Positions 17,826 to 27,870 of a stretch of 64,000 nt of DNA are shown here, piece after piece. Position 1 is the stretch's first letter; each line of letters starts with the position of its first letter. The translations under genes and the position numbers were made by a program. The stretch covers positions 62,001-126,000 of the forward strand of contig NZ_JAGOBJ010000009.1 of NCBI RefSeq assembly GCF_017983445.1, written 5' to 3'. The notes below the pieces were generated by a model. The model had not been told where the DNA came from. It saw nothing but the letters and a program-made list of their open reading frames with translations, and searched no databases. The stretch comes from Halomonas sp. Lineage in GTDB: Bacteria; Pseudomonadota; Gammaproteobacteria; Pseudomonadales; Halomonadaceae.

Positions 17826-18454
17826 GCCGCCTCACCGCGAGTACATACCGAGAGCACGACGGCATCATCCGCACTGGTGGATACCAGGGCGTGGCCCATA
17901 TCGCTATCAAAATAAATGCTGTCGCCTTCAGTAAGTATCAAAGGGGCATAAAACTCGCTGTAAAGCATGATATCACCGTGCAGGACCATCAAAAACTCTT
18001 CGCCATCGTGGCGTACCCACTGGTGGTACTCGTCGAAGCTGCGCGCCCGCACAATGGTTTTAAACGGAATCATGCGCTTTTGCGCCAATTGATGGCCAAG
18101 CAGCTCATGTTCGTAAGTAGGGGTGGGGTGTAGTTGCCCTTTACCTTTACGCGTAAGATCACGCCTGCCCATGGTATAGCGCTCACGTTTGGGCGGCGTA
18201 AATAGCTGTGGCAGGTCGATATTAAGCCCCGTAGTCAGCTTTTGAACCACGCTAAACGTAGGCGAAACCTGATCATTTTCGATTTTTGAAAGCGTCGAAC
18301 GTGCTAACCCCGTGCGCTGGCTGACATCTTCCAGGGTCCATTGGTTAGCAAGACGTATTTGTTTAAGCCGCCCACCCAGGCGCAGGGGTTCTACAAACGG
18401 CTTGCTGCCGGAAGCGATACGTAGCGCGGCATGTTCTTCAGAAGTGGCAGTCAT
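17822..18454 (-). CDS. XRE-family regulator with C-terminal cupin domain
   Basis: A 210-residue protein with an N-terminal helix-turn-helix (WTLEDVSQRTGLARSTLSKIEN, about residues 35-57) and a C-terminal cupin (about 135-205; EEFLMVLHGDIMLYS, DSIYFDSDMGHALV). The plan is that of PuuR-like regulators of small nitrogen compounds. It lies 75 bp downstream of the deacetylase gene on the same strand. The ATG at 18454 is preferred on family alignment; an ATG at 18485-18487 is possible, and neither has a good ribosome site. Confidence 0.85.
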   Translation of the reverse strand: MTATSEEHAALRIASGSKPFVEPLRLGGRLKQIRLANQWTLEDVSQRTGLARSTLSKIENDQVSPTFSVVQKLTTGLNIDLPQLFTPPKRERYTMGRRDLTRKGKGQLHPTPTYEHELLGHQLAQKRMIPFKTIVRARSFDEYHQWVRHDGEEFLMVLHGDIMLYSEFYAPLILTEGDSIYFDSDMGHALVSTSADDAVVLSVCTRGEAA

Positions 18455-18529
18455 AAGGATCACGTTGAAAACAGCAGTAATAGCCATAGTACCATAGCGT
18501 TAATGTGTCCCATGGCATTAGCTGATTCA

Positions 18530-19471
18530 TTAATCGCCTTCCTTAAAAGGCAGCCCCAGCAGGGCTTTTAAATGGGCTTCGGCGCCGCTGCCTAACGATT
18601 TCGGGTTGTAACCACCTTCCAGCACGGAAACAACACGGTTATCGGCATACAGAGTGGCAATCTCCATTGCCAGATGAGTCACCCAATAGAAATCTTCATC
18701 ATCCAGGCAAATATCTCCCATGGGGTCATCACGATGGGCGTCGAACCCGGCAGATATCATTACCAGATCAGGCTTGAAAGCGTGAAGGGCGGGCAGCCAC
18801 TGGCTTTCGATAAGACGACGGAATTCGGGCCCCTCGGTACCGGCTTCCAGAGGCGTATTGATAACATTTTTCCATTCACTGCGTAGATATCGCCACGGGT
18901 AGAACGGATATTGAAAACTTGTGCAAATCAGCACTTCAGGCTGGTCTTTAAAAATATCGATCGTTCCGTTGCATTGATGAACATCGAAATCGAGTATGGC
19001 GATACGCTTGGCGCCGTACGTATCGCGGGCATGCGCAGCCCCCACCGCAATGTTGTTATAGAAACAAAACCCCATGGCATCCGTTGCTTCAGCGTGGTGA
19101 CCTGGAGGTCTTACCGCGCAAAAAACATTATCGGCCTGACATTTAAATACCTGGTCAACGCCTTTAATAACGGCGCCTGCAGCTACCCGCGCAGCCTTTA
19201 AGCTATCCGGGTTCATTAGAGTGTCGCTATCCAGCGCTGCAATCCCTTCACTGGGTAAACACTTATCTAAAGCATCCAAGTGCCTGATGGGGTGTACTTT
19301 GACCAAGGCGTCACGGCTAGCTTCTTTGGCATCGGCTTGCATGGTCTGCTGTAATAAACCCGCAAGCGAAAGACGCGCGCGGATAGCTTCCAGACGCTGC
19401 GGGCTTTCAGGATGCTCAGGCCCCATATGGTGCAATGAGCAGTCGGGGTGGGTAAGGTAGGCAGTAATCAT
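18530..19471 (-). CDS. Histone deacetylase family protein (AcuC/HDAC-like)
   Basis: A 313-residue zinc amidohydrolase. Key motifs: RPPGHHAE with the catalytic His pair, MGFCFYNN, the zinc site DFDVHQCNGT (common form DVHHGNGT, so His-Gly is Gln-Cys here) and SAGFDAHRDDP. Bacterial members deacetylate acetyl-lysine (AcuC on acetyl-CoA synthetase) or acetylpolyamines. It is divergent, by about 105 bp, from a PatZ-like acetyltransferase and precedes a cupin regulator. Both roles are open. Confidence 0.88.
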   Translation of the reverse strand: MITAYLTHPDCSLHHMGPEHPESPQRLEAIRARLSLAGLLQQTMQADAKEASRDALVKVHPIRHLDALDKCLPSEGIAALDSDTLMNPDSLKAARVAAGAVIKGVDQVFKCQADNVFCAVRPPGHHAEATDAMGFCFYNNIAVGAAHARDTYGAKRIAILDFDVHQCNGTIDIFKDQPEVLICTSFQYPFYPWRYLRSEWKNVINTPLEAGTEGPEFRRLIESQWLPALHAFKPDLVMISAGFDAHRDDPMGDICLDDEDFYWVTHLAMEIATLYADNRVVSVLEGGYNPKSLGSGAEAHLKALLGLPFKEGD

Positions 19472-19576
19472 TCAAGCGCTCCATTGTATTGAGGCCACCT
19501 TAATCGCCTCCGGGGCTTGCGCGACAGTGTCAATAAGTCGTACACCGTCGCTATCTATTTCAGAGGAGGCTCACAT

Positions 19577-22324
19577 TTGAGTACGCGCTTTTTGCATCAT
19601 TTCTTTGAACCTCGCACTCTGGCGGTGTTCGGTGCCTCTGAAAAACCAGCCTCGCTGGGAGGATTGGTGCTTGGCAACCTGCAGGAAGGTGGCTTTAAAG
19701 GCACACTGTGGGCGGTAAACCCCAAAGGGTACGGCGAGGTATTGGGCGTACCCTGTTTCAGCAGTGTAGCGGATTTACCCGAAGTACCCGACCTGGCCGT
19801 GGTCTGCTCACCGATAGCAGGTGTGCCTGGGTTAATAAAACGCTTAGGGAAGTTTGGCGTTAAAGCCGCGCTTGTACTCTCCGGCGGTGCCTATCTGGAT
19901 CGCGATAGCGACAATAAGGGCTCCATTCGCGAACGGATGCTGAACGCGGCGCTCGCTTCGGGTATCCGTGTACTGGGACCGGAATGTATGGGGTTGATCG
20001 TACCAGGCAAGCATCTGAATGCCTCCTACGCCAGCCAGCCGGTCAAAGCAGGCCGCGTAGCGTACTTGGGGCAATCAGGCATGCTTGCCAACGGTATGAT
20101 TGATTGGGCAGCGGGACGTGATGTCGGGTTTTCGCATTTAATCACCGTTGGCGATAGCGTCGATGTTCTGCTGCCGGATCTGATCGATTACGTCAATCAG
20201 TTTTCTCCCGCTCAGGCGATCCTGCTGCACCTGGAACGCGTCACCGATGCCCAGCATTTCATGACCTCCGTGCGGGATGCTTCGCGTAACCGTTTGGTAC
20301 TGGCAATCAAAAGCGGCCGGACACCGCAATCGGATATTTCCGGCATGGCACCTACGCCAGGCATTGCCAATCGCGATGTGGTGTTTGATGCGGCATTCGC
20401 ACGCGCCGGAGTAGTACGAGTTGATGATTCCGATGAGTTGCTGGATGCCCTGGAAACGCTCTCGCGCATGAAACCGCTGCGCGGTGATCGGCTAGCCATT
20501 GTTTCCAACGGCTTGGGGCCCGCAATGCTAGCAATCGACAAGTTGATTAGTGCCGGCGGCAAGCTTGCAGAATTTACCCCCGAAACCCAGGCAGCGCTGC
20601 ATAAAAGCCAGGTCGATATGAGCAAACCGGGCGAAAACCCGGTAGATCTTGGCGGTAACGCGACGCCCGCGCGGTTTGTCGAAGCGCTGGAGATTGTCGC
20701 GGCAGATGCCAATGTTGATGCAGTGCTAGTCGTTCACGCCCCGACGCGCTTGGCACCCTCGGCCGTCACTGCTCAGGCATTGATAGATAATCGTAAGAAA
20801 TTTCGGCGTAACTTGCTCACAAGCTGGATGGGACTGAAAGAAGCACTCAATGCGCGCCACTTGTGTAATGGGGCAGGCATTCCTACCTATATTTCCCCTG
20901 AAAAAGCCGTTAAAGCGTTTATGCATATGGTGGATTACCAGCGCGTTCAGGCTTTGCTGCATGAAATCCCGCCAAGCTTACCGTTTTCAACCAGCCCGGA
21001 AATACGCGCTCAGTGTCGGGCGTTGATTGCCCAGGCAAAAGAACAGAGTAGGCAGACGCTTACTCATTCAGAAACTGCTCAGGTGTTGGAAGCATACGGG
21101 ATTCCAACGGCGCCAAGCGTCTATTTGACCAATCCTGAAGACGCCGAAACTGCAGCGCAACAAATTCAGGGCCCTATGGCGCTCAAGGTGATTCACGAGG
21201 GCAATTGCCGGCCGTACCGATACCGTAAGCATCCTCACAAAATATCCGCAGGCTTGCTGCAAGACCTGGAAACGCCCAGCCAGGTTGCCCAAGGTATGCG
21301 CCAGCTGGGTGATAAAGTGCAGGAGAAGTTTCCGCAGTACGCCATTCGCGAGTACTGCCTTCAGCCCATGCAGCGTGGCAAGCACTCCATGCAGATTTGC
21401 GCGGGTATTACCCGTGATCCGGTTTTCGGCCCGTTAATCGTATTTGGTATTGGTGGCTACAAAGTTAATATTCTGGCGGACCGCCAAGTGGCGCTGCCGC
21501 CATTGAATATGAGCCTGGCCGCCGATATGGTGGGTAGAACCCATGCTGCATCGCTGATTAGCGAGCACTCGGCAGAGCCTGAGCGTGATATCGAGCGGTT
21601 ATGTCAGCTTTTGGTCAAGCTTTCCCAGATGGCCTCGGATCTAGGTGATCTGCGCGGCCTTGAGATTAATCCGTTACTGCTGAACCGTGATGGCGTGCTT
21701 GCCGTGGATTTTGCTCTGGATTTAGGTACTCCGGCGCGTTTTGCCATCATGCCTTACCCGGAGGAACTGCGGGAATGGGTGACGCTTAAAAACGGTTGGC
21801 AGGTAGAGGCGCGCCCTATTCGGGCCGAAGATGCGCCGTTGATTACCACGTTTCATCGTCAGCTCTCTGAGGAGAGCATTCGCTTTCGCTATTTCCATAA
21901 TAAATCCAACCTGACGCAGCGCGATTTATCGATTCTGTCGCATATCAATTATGATCGACAAATGGCATTTATTGCTGAGCATCAGCAAGATGATGGCAGT
22001 AAACAGATGTTGGGCGTCGTACGGGTATGGAATGACCCTGACAATATACGTACCGAGTTTTCGGTGATTATCCGTGATGACCTGCAGGGGCTAGGGATCG
22101 GCAGCTTACTGATGAAAAAGATGATCGACTACTGCACTCATATCGGCACGCTCGAAATGATCGGCAAAATCATGGTGGATAACCATCCTATGCGCGCGTT
22201 GATGAAGCACCTTGGCTTTAAATGCCGTTACAACATGGAAGAGCAGGTAATTGATGCCGTACTGCGCTTGAATGAGCCTGAAAGCGAGTGGCAGCGCCAC
22301 CGCCTGGAAAGCCTGCCCGATTAA
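19577..22324 (+). CDS. Protein lysine acetyltransferase, PatZ/Pka-like (ACD-CoA ligase + GNAT)
   Basis: A 915-residue fusion: an NDP-forming acyl-CoA synthetase-like region (CoA-binding VFGASEKPASLGGLV at the start, ligase-CoA and ATP-grasp domains to about 720) and a C-terminal GNAT domain (about 735-885; GLGIGSLLMKKMIDYC binds acetyl-CoA). E. coli PatZ is 886 residues and inactivates acetyl-CoA synthetase. The TTG at 19577 is chosen because AGAGGAGG lies 7 bp upstream, and the family start aligns there; a longer frame opens at 19517. Confidence 0.9.
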   Translation: MSTRFLHHFFEPRTLAVFGASEKPASLGGLVLGNLQEGGFKGTLWAVNPKGYGEVLGVPCFSSVADLPEVPDLAVVCSPIAGVPGLIKRLGKFGVKAALVLSGGAYLDRDSDNKGSIRERMLNAALASGIRVLGPECMGLIVPGKHLNASYASQPVKAGRVAYLGQSGMLANGMIDWAAGRDVGFSHLITVGDSVDVLLPDLIDYVNQFSPAQAILLHLERVTDAQHFMTSVRDASRNRLVLAIKSGRTPQSDISGMAPTPGIANRDVVFDAAFARAGVVRVDDSDELLDALETLSRMKPLRGDRLAIVSNGLGPAMLAIDKLISAGGKLAEFTPETQAALHKSQVDMSKPGENPVDLGGNATPARFVEALEIVAADANVDAVLVVHAPTRLAPSAVTAQALIDNRKKFRRNLLTSWMGLKEALNARHLCNGAGIPTYISPEKAVKAFMHMVDYQRVQALLHEIPPSLPFSTSPEIRAQCRALIAQAKEQSRQTLTHSETAQVLEAYGIPTAPSVYLTNPEDAETAAQQIQGPMALKVIHEGNCRPYRYRKHPHKISAGLLQDLETPSQVAQGMRQLGDKVQEKFPQYAIREYCLQPMQRGKHSMQICAGITRDPVFGPLIVFGIGGYKVNILADRQVALPPLNMSLAADMVGRTHAASLISEHSAEPERDIERLCQLLVKLSQMASDLGDLRGLEINPLLLNRDGVLAVDFALDLGTPARFAIMPYPEELREWVTLKNGWQVEARPIRAEDAPLITTFHRQLSEESIRFRYFHNKSNLTQRDLSILSHINYDRQMAFIAEHQQDDGSKQMLGVVRVWNDPDNIRTEFSVIIRDDLQGLGIGSLLMKKMIDYCTHIGTLEMIGKIMVDNHPMRALMKHLGFKCRYNMEEQVIDAVLRLNEPESEWQRHRLESLPD

Positions 22325-22349
22325 TCATTGCCAGAGTCATCGCCAGTAC

Positions 22350-22386
22350 AAATCAGGCCTGCATAATCAGCAGGCCTGATCTTATG
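22350..22386. terminator. Bidirectional terminator
   Basis: Perfect 11-bp stem ATCAGGCCTGC/GCAGGCCTGAT (22352-22362 and 22370-22380) between the convergent acetyltransferase and pdxH genes. Confidence 0.85.
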
Positions 22387-22397
22387 TGGATTCAACT

Positions 22398-23042
22398 TTA
22401 CGGGGCCAGGCGGAATTGCCCCCATTCACCGCCGTCGCGGCGCTCAAAGCGGATACGGTCGTGAAGTCGGCTGGGCTGACCCTGCCAGAATTCAATCATC
22501 TCGGGCGAGAGCCGGTAGCCGCCCCAATGAATAGGTCGGGGTATTTCCTGGCCCTCATAAGCTTGCTCAAAGCGCTTCTGACGCTCCTCAATCCAGTTGC
22601 GATCAGGAATGACAACGCTTTGTGTAGCAATCCATGCGCCCAGCTGGCTGCCGCGCGGGCGGCTGGCAAAGTACTCATCCGACTCTTCAAGAGCAATCTG
22701 TTCAACCGGGCCTTCGATACGCACTTGACGCGCAAGCGAGGGCCACCAAAACGTCATGGCGGCAAACGGAACGTTACTGAGCTCGCTACCTTTGTGGCTA
22801 TGGTAATTGGTAAAAAACACCATGCCACGCTCGTCAAAGCCCTTGAGTAACACCACGCGTGCGTGGGGACGCCCTTGGCTGTCAACTGTAGCAAGCGTCA
22901 TGGCATTGGCATCTTTAGGCTCCTGTTCCATGGCCAGGCTGAACCATTCATCAAACAGGGTGAATGGTCCTTGGACCGTGTGCGCTTCATCAAGCCGCCC
23001 ACCTTCGTAGTCACGCCGAATGTCAGCAATATTGCGGGTCAT
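22398..23042 (-). CDS. pdxH: Pyridoxamine 5'-phosphate oxidase
   Basis: A 214-residue FMN enzyme that oxidises PNP or PMP to pyridoxal phosphate. Visible family elements: RVVLLKGFDERGMVFFTNY (FMN site), ASRPRGSQLGAWIATQS and the C-terminal signature YRLSPEMIEFWQGQPSRLHDR with LAP at the end. Length matches E. coli PdxH (218). It is a single gene on this strand. Confidence 0.96.
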   Translation of the reverse strand: MTRNIADIRRDYEGGRLDEAHTVQGPFTLFDEWFSLAMEQEPKDANAMTLATVDSQGRPHARVVLLKGFDERGMVFFTNYHSHKGSELSNVPFAAMTFWWPSLARQVRIEGPVEQIALEESDEYFASRPRGSQLGAWIATQSVVIPDRNWIEERQKRFEQAYEGQEIPRPIHWGGYRLSPEMIEFWQGQPSRLHDRIRFERRDGGEWGQFRLAP

Positions 23043-23106
23043 TAGCGGATCTCCCTAAAATTTTATTTATGTTGGCTACTCTTCAGATAAAGCTCATGCG
23101 CTGATA

Positions 23107-24152
<1,046 letters not shown>

Positions 24153-24176
24153 TCAATAAATGATAATGCTGTGTGC

Positions 24177-24647
24177 TTATGGTATCAGAGCTACCTGTCT
24201 GGCAGGAGGTGGCGTAAGCAGACGACTAAATTCAGGTAACCTGACATATACCCATGCACTGCTGCCATCTGCCAGCTGCTTTTCGATCCGTTCATAACGA
24301 ATCCCTAGGCGTTCATAGCGGTCGAGCCGAGCCAGCTCCTGGTGCGTTACGGTTAACTTTAAACCGTCGACATGACTCTCGGGTTGCCGCGCTAGAGTTA
24401 GCCCTTCGCGCTCGTAACCTTCCAGTACGGCGGTTTCCGGGTTGCCTGACCCGCCAAAAACGACCCAGCGGATCGCTGCATAGCGTAGCGTTCCATAAAC
24501 AAACAGCTGATGCGTGCGTTGCTCTACCATCTGTACGTCATCGGGGGGCGAATATAGCCAGGGGCTTAACATGGTAAGCCACAACCATGTGGCAGCTGCC
24601 AACACTAATAAACCCGCTATGCTGATCGCTTTTTTGACCCAGACCAT
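24177..24647 (-). CDS. Gamma-glutamylcyclotransferase (AIG2-like) with N-terminal membrane anchor
   Basis: A 156-residue protein. One hydrophobic segment at about residues 7-27 anchors it. The GGCT fold starts with the signature FVYGTLR and has LDRYERLGIRYERI, where the acidic residues are typical of the active site. Substrate unknown; the family acts on gamma-glutamyl amines or modified amino acids. Confidence 0.8.
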   Translation of the reverse strand: MVWVKKAISIAGLLVLAAATWLWLTMLSPWLYSPPDDVQMVEQRTHQLFVYGTLRYAAIRWVVFGGSGNPETAVLEGYEREGLTLARQPESHVDGLKLTVTHQELARLDRYERLGIRYERIEKQLADGSSAWVYVRLPEFSRLLTPPPARQVALIP

Positions 24648-24780
24648 TGGCTAACCTTTAAAAACGTTGAATATATAGCTTGGCGTGTGGTTTTAATCGG
24701 GGCAAGCCTCAAGCAATCTACTTAAGCAATGCGCCAGGGTTTGCTAGGATAATGGTTAGACCTTATCGGAGGAGCCTGCA

Positions 24781-25371
24781 ATGAACCAGCCACTTCGTGA
24801 TGATATGGATTTCCGAGCCTTTATTGGCGATGTAAAACCCTTGCCGCGCAGCAATCGCGCCGATGCAGGCAATCGCCGGCAAAGCCCTTCCGAGGCACAG
24901 CTTGCTAGACGAGAAAGTGCTGCAGAAACTATTGGAGAGCGCAACTTTCTATCTGATGATTTTGTTGATTTGCTGCCCCCCTTTGATCCTATTGAATTTC
25001 GTCGCGAGGGTACCCAGCAGGGCGTCGTCGATAAGCTAAAACACGGTGGGTATAGCGTACAGGCCCAGCTTCACTTATTGCGACGTCCGCTCGCTGAGTG
25101 TCGTCGAATGGTATTCCCCTTTATTCAAGAAGCTTATGCCAACGACTTGCGCTCAGTGATGATTGTTCACGGTCGGGGGCGTGAACTGGACAGCCCCGCC
25201 AACGTCCTGCGCTCGTATTTAGCCAAATGGCTGAGTCAGTTCGATGAAGTGCAGGCTTATGTATCCGCGCAACCTTCAGAAGGCGGCCTTGGCGCTACCT
25301 GGGTGATGTTACGCAAAAGCGCGCGGGCAAAAGCCAATAACCGCGAGCGCCAGCAAAAGCGGCGGGGTTAA
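24781..25371 (+). CDS. smrA: Smr-domain nuclease, SmrA-like
   Basis: A 196-residue protein with a disordered basic N-terminal part and a C-terminal Smr domain (about 95-185). The catalytic HGRG motif and the AQLHLLRRPLAECR helix are present; the latter replaces the LDLHG motif of SmrB/MutS2, as in the SmrA branch. GGAGGAG lies 7 bp before the ATG. Smr proteins cut branched DNA or RNA on stalled ribosomes; the substrate here is unknown. Confidence 0.83.
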   Translation: MNQPLRDDMDFRAFIGDVKPLPRSNRADAGNRRQSPSEAQLARRESAAETIGERNFLSDDFVDLLPPFDPIEFRREGTQQGVVDKLKHGGYSVQAQLHLLRRPLAECRRMVFPFIQEAYANDLRSVMIVHGRGRELDSPANVLRSYLAKWLSQFDEVQAYVSAQPSEGGLGATWVMLRKSARAKANNRERQQKRRG

Positions 25372-25445
25372 AGAATAATTCCAAGTCTCTGAGTGTGAAC
25401 GCGTTTCGCATATCTAGCTTTATCTCATTTCTTCTAACCTTTTCA

Positions 25446-25589
25446 TTAAGTGCCTAAAAAGGCACTTAATGATTCATTTTTCGCTTTAAGTTCAAATATA
25501 AGCACTTTTCAAATGGCTTTATTCTTTTATGTGCTATTATGGGGACGTAAAAGCGTTTTTCGCTTTTAAGTGCTTTTTAGAGGACTTTA
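25446..25589 (+). promoter_or_regulatory. Four phased operator copies upstream of hipBA
   Basis: Four imperfect palindromes of the form TTAAGTGC-N8-GCACTTAA start at 25446 (perfect), 25486 (TTAAGTTC/GCACTTTT), 25527 (TTATGTGC/GGACGTAA) and 25566 (TTAAGTGC/GGACTTTA), 39-41 bp apart. The third covers the likely -10 box TATTAT (25535-25540) and the fourth runs into the ribosome site and start codon. This mirrors the four TATCC-N8-GGATA HipB operators of E. coli. An additional palindrome TAAAAGCG-N5-CGCTTTTA lies at 25548-25568. Confidence 0.75.
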
Positions 25590-25918
25590 TGGGCATTGAA
25601 AGCATGTCGCCCTCTGCTTTGGTGGAAGAGCTGGGGCATCGCTTGAAGCAGGCACGTCTTAATCAAGATCTGACGCAGCAAGAAGTGGCTAAGCTTGCTG
25701 GCTTATCCAGAAAGGTGGTACTGAATGCTGAAAAGGGCAGGGCTCAGCTAGAGGCGTTCGTAGCCATTATGGTGGCCTTGAATTTGACAGCGCAGCTGGA
25801 TCACTTCTTGCCACAGCAAATGATTTCACCCTTACAGCTCTCCAAACTCCAAGGCAAACAGCGCAGGCGTGCTTCTGGCCAGAGCAACATAGCTGACGGG
25901 GAGACGCTTGAATGGTAA
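25589..25918 (+). CDS. HipB-like antitoxin / XRE-family repressor
   Basis: A 109-residue protein with a helix-turn-helix of the XRE type (NQDLTQQEVAKLAGLSRKVV, about 26-45). The ATG at 25589 follows AGAGGA and gives the usual length; a longer frame from 25529 has no ribosome site. It overlaps the toxin gene by 7 bp. It should neutralise the HipA-like kinase and repress the operon through the four palindromes upstream. Confidence 0.85.
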   Translation: MGIESMSPSALVEELGHRLKQARLNQDLTQQEVAKLAGLSRKVVLNAEKGRAQLEAFVAIMVALNLTAQLDHFLPQQMISPLQLSKLQGKQRRRASGQSNIADGETLEW

Positions 25919-27228
25919 TGGAAGCTGCCGATGTTCACTATCTGAACCACTACGTAGGTGCGGTTAGTTTTGATACGCGTACTGGTTATGGCGCATTTGA
26001 GTACGATACTTCGTTTATTAAGAGAGGCATCGAACTTTCCCCTTTGAAAATGCCGTTAGCCCGTAGAATATACGCGTTCCCAGAACTTGATTTTAAAACC
26101 TTTAAAGGGCTTCCTGGGCTAATTGCTGATTCTTTACCCGATGATTTTGGTAACGCCGTATTGAATGCTTGGGTTGCCAGCAAGGGCGGTCAACCCAGTG
26201 ATATTACGCCGCTTCAACGGCTGCAATATACTGGCAAGCGTGGCATGGGCGCCCTGGAGTATTCGCCTGCTACGCGGCTAAAAAGCCTAAATGCCTCCTC
26301 CCAGATAGAAATAGCGTCACTCGTTAGTATTGCCCAAGAAATACTGGATAACCGTGCTGACTTTTCCGTAGAGCTCACAAAAGAGGGCCAGGATGATAGG
26401 GAAGCAATGATGGCACTGCTTTCTGTTGGAATGAGTGCAGGCGGCGCACGGCCCAAGGCCGTATTGGCATTTAACCAGGATTTTTCCCAGGTGCGCTCAG
26501 GCCAGGCGGATGTACCTAAAGGGTTTACTCACTATTTAATGAAATTTGACGGTGTAAGCGAGCATAACCAAAATCGCGAGGTTTTCGGTGATCCGTTGGG
26601 TTATGGTGCCATGGAGTATGTGTATCATCTGTTAGCGAAATCCTGTGGTATCGAGATGATGCCTTGTCAATTATTACAGGAAGGCAAACGCCGTCATTTC
26701 ATTACTCAGCGCTTTGACCGTATCGGGAATCACAAGCGGCATATGCAGACGTTGAATGGCATTGCCCATGCGGATTATAAAAAACCAGGCTCTTTTTCTT
26801 ACGCAGAATTATTTGGCGTTGCAAGACAGTTACGCCTCTCAGCAGAAGAGGCCGATCAGCTTTTCAGACGTATGGTGTTTAATATCGTGGCGAGAAACCA
26901 TGATGATCATGCAAAAAACTTTGCCTTCATGCTGAAAGGAGAGCGGTGGTCACTCACGCCAGCCTATGATCTTGCATATAGCTACAAGCCCGGGAGCCGG
27001 TGGGTTAATAGCCACTGGATGAGTTTAAACGGAAAGCGCGATCACTTTACACGAGACGATTTGTACTCGCTTGAAAAACTCAGTCCACGCTTTACCCGGC
27101 CAAGAATCAACGCCATGATCGATGAAACACTCGAGCACGTTTCGCAGTGGCACATATTAGCGAAGGAGCATGGAGTGCCTGCTTCACTGATAGACGAAGT
27201 AGCTTCTAATCTTCGCTTAAAGCTGTAG
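25912..27228 (+). CDS. HipA-like serine/threonine kinase toxin
   Basis: A 438-residue kinase of the HipA family, matching the E. coli length of 440. The catalytic region is RNHDDHAKNFAFM near residue 325, and AYDLAYSY carries the metal-binding Asp. N-terminal HipA_N (about 5-110) and the SAGGARPKAVLAF loop near 180 are present. E. coli HipA phosphorylates glutamyl-tRNA synthetase and promotes persistence; the target here is not known. Confidence 0.88.
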   Translation: MVMEAADVHYLNHYVGAVSFDTRTGYGAFEYDTSFIKRGIELSPLKMPLARRIYAFPELDFKTFKGLPGLIADSLPDDFGNAVLNAWVASKGGQPSDITPLQRLQYTGKRGMGALEYSPATRLKSLNASSQIEIASLVSIAQEILDNRADFSVELTKEGQDDREAMMALLSVGMSAGGARPKAVLAFNQDFSQVRSGQADVPKGFTHYLMKFDGVSEHNQNREVFGDPLGYGAMEYVYHLLAKSCGIEMMPCQLLQEGKRRHFITQRFDRIGNHKRHMQTLNGIAHADYKKPGSFSYAELFGVARQLRLSAEEADQLFRRMVFNIVARNHDDHAKNFAFMLKGERWSLTPAYDLAYSYKPGSRWVNSHWMSLNGKRDHFTRDDLYSLEKLSPRFTRPRINAMIDETLEHVSQWHILAKEHGVPASLIDEVASNLRLKL

Positions 27229-27263
27229 CGAATGCCGGCTATAAAAACCGTTCATTCCAATAT

Positions 27264-27306
27264 AAAAAACCGGCCAAGACTGATTGTCCTGACCGGTTTT
27301 TTTTAC
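27264..27306 (+). terminator. Terminator of hipBA
   Basis: AAAAACCGG...CCGGTTTTTTTT with an imperfect inner stem, ending in an 8-T tract at about 27303. Confidence 0.9.
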
Positions 27307-27324
27307 CGTAATGTGCTTGGAGGC

Positions 27325-27870
27325 TTATTGGCTAGTTGCTGCCCAGCGGCGTTCAAACAGCGCTTGGCGCTCTTCCACATCCGTTTGGTAACGCACACTA
27401 AAAGAATTCAGCAGACGCAGCGCATCTTCAGGGTGCTGATCATCGCGTAGCGCCATGGCGTTAAAACCACAACGACGCATGTAGTCAAGCTGATCGACAA
27501 GCACGTCACCCACGGCGCGTACTTCACCAGCGTACTCAAAGCGCTCACACAGCAGGCGGGCGATTGAGTAGCCACGGCCATCGGTAAAACTGGGGAAGTC
27601 GATCGCCACGGCGGACAGCGGATTCAGTTCAGCCGCCAGCTCAGCGTTAAGCTCGGTGTCGCTCAAGAGTAACGGCGCAAGCTCTTCATCCTGCTTATTG
27701 GCCTGCCATAGCGCCAGCGGCACAAAGGCCGGGCGCTGTTCGGGCAGGTTCTCGGCATCATAAGACACGCACCAGGCATTTTCAGCCGCCAGTTCGCCGT
27801 CAAGCAGAAGATGATCAACGTGCACCGGAACCAGTGCTTCTTCAGTCGGGGTATCCACGTTATTTGGCAT
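27325..27870 (-). CDS. DUF934 protein, partner of sulfite reductase
   Basis: A 181-residue DUF934 family protein with the signature FPSFTDGRGYSIARLL near residue 85 and VGDVLVDQLDYMRRCGFNA near 120. It overlaps the end of the sulfite reductase gene by 11 bp and is always found beside this type of reductase. Its exact role in assimilatory sulfate reduction is not settled; electron delivery or complex assembly has been suggested. The ATG at 27870 is used rather than a GTG two codons earlier. Confidence 0.88.
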   Translation of the reverse strand: MPNNVDTPTEEALVPVHVDHLLLDGELAAENAWCVSYDAENLPEQRPAFVPLALWQANKQDEELAPLLLSDTELNAELAAELNPLSAVAIDFPSFTDGRGYSIARLLCERFEYAGEVRAVGDVLVDQLDYMRRCGFNAMALRDDQHPEDALRLLNSFSVRYQTDVEERQALFERRWAATSQ

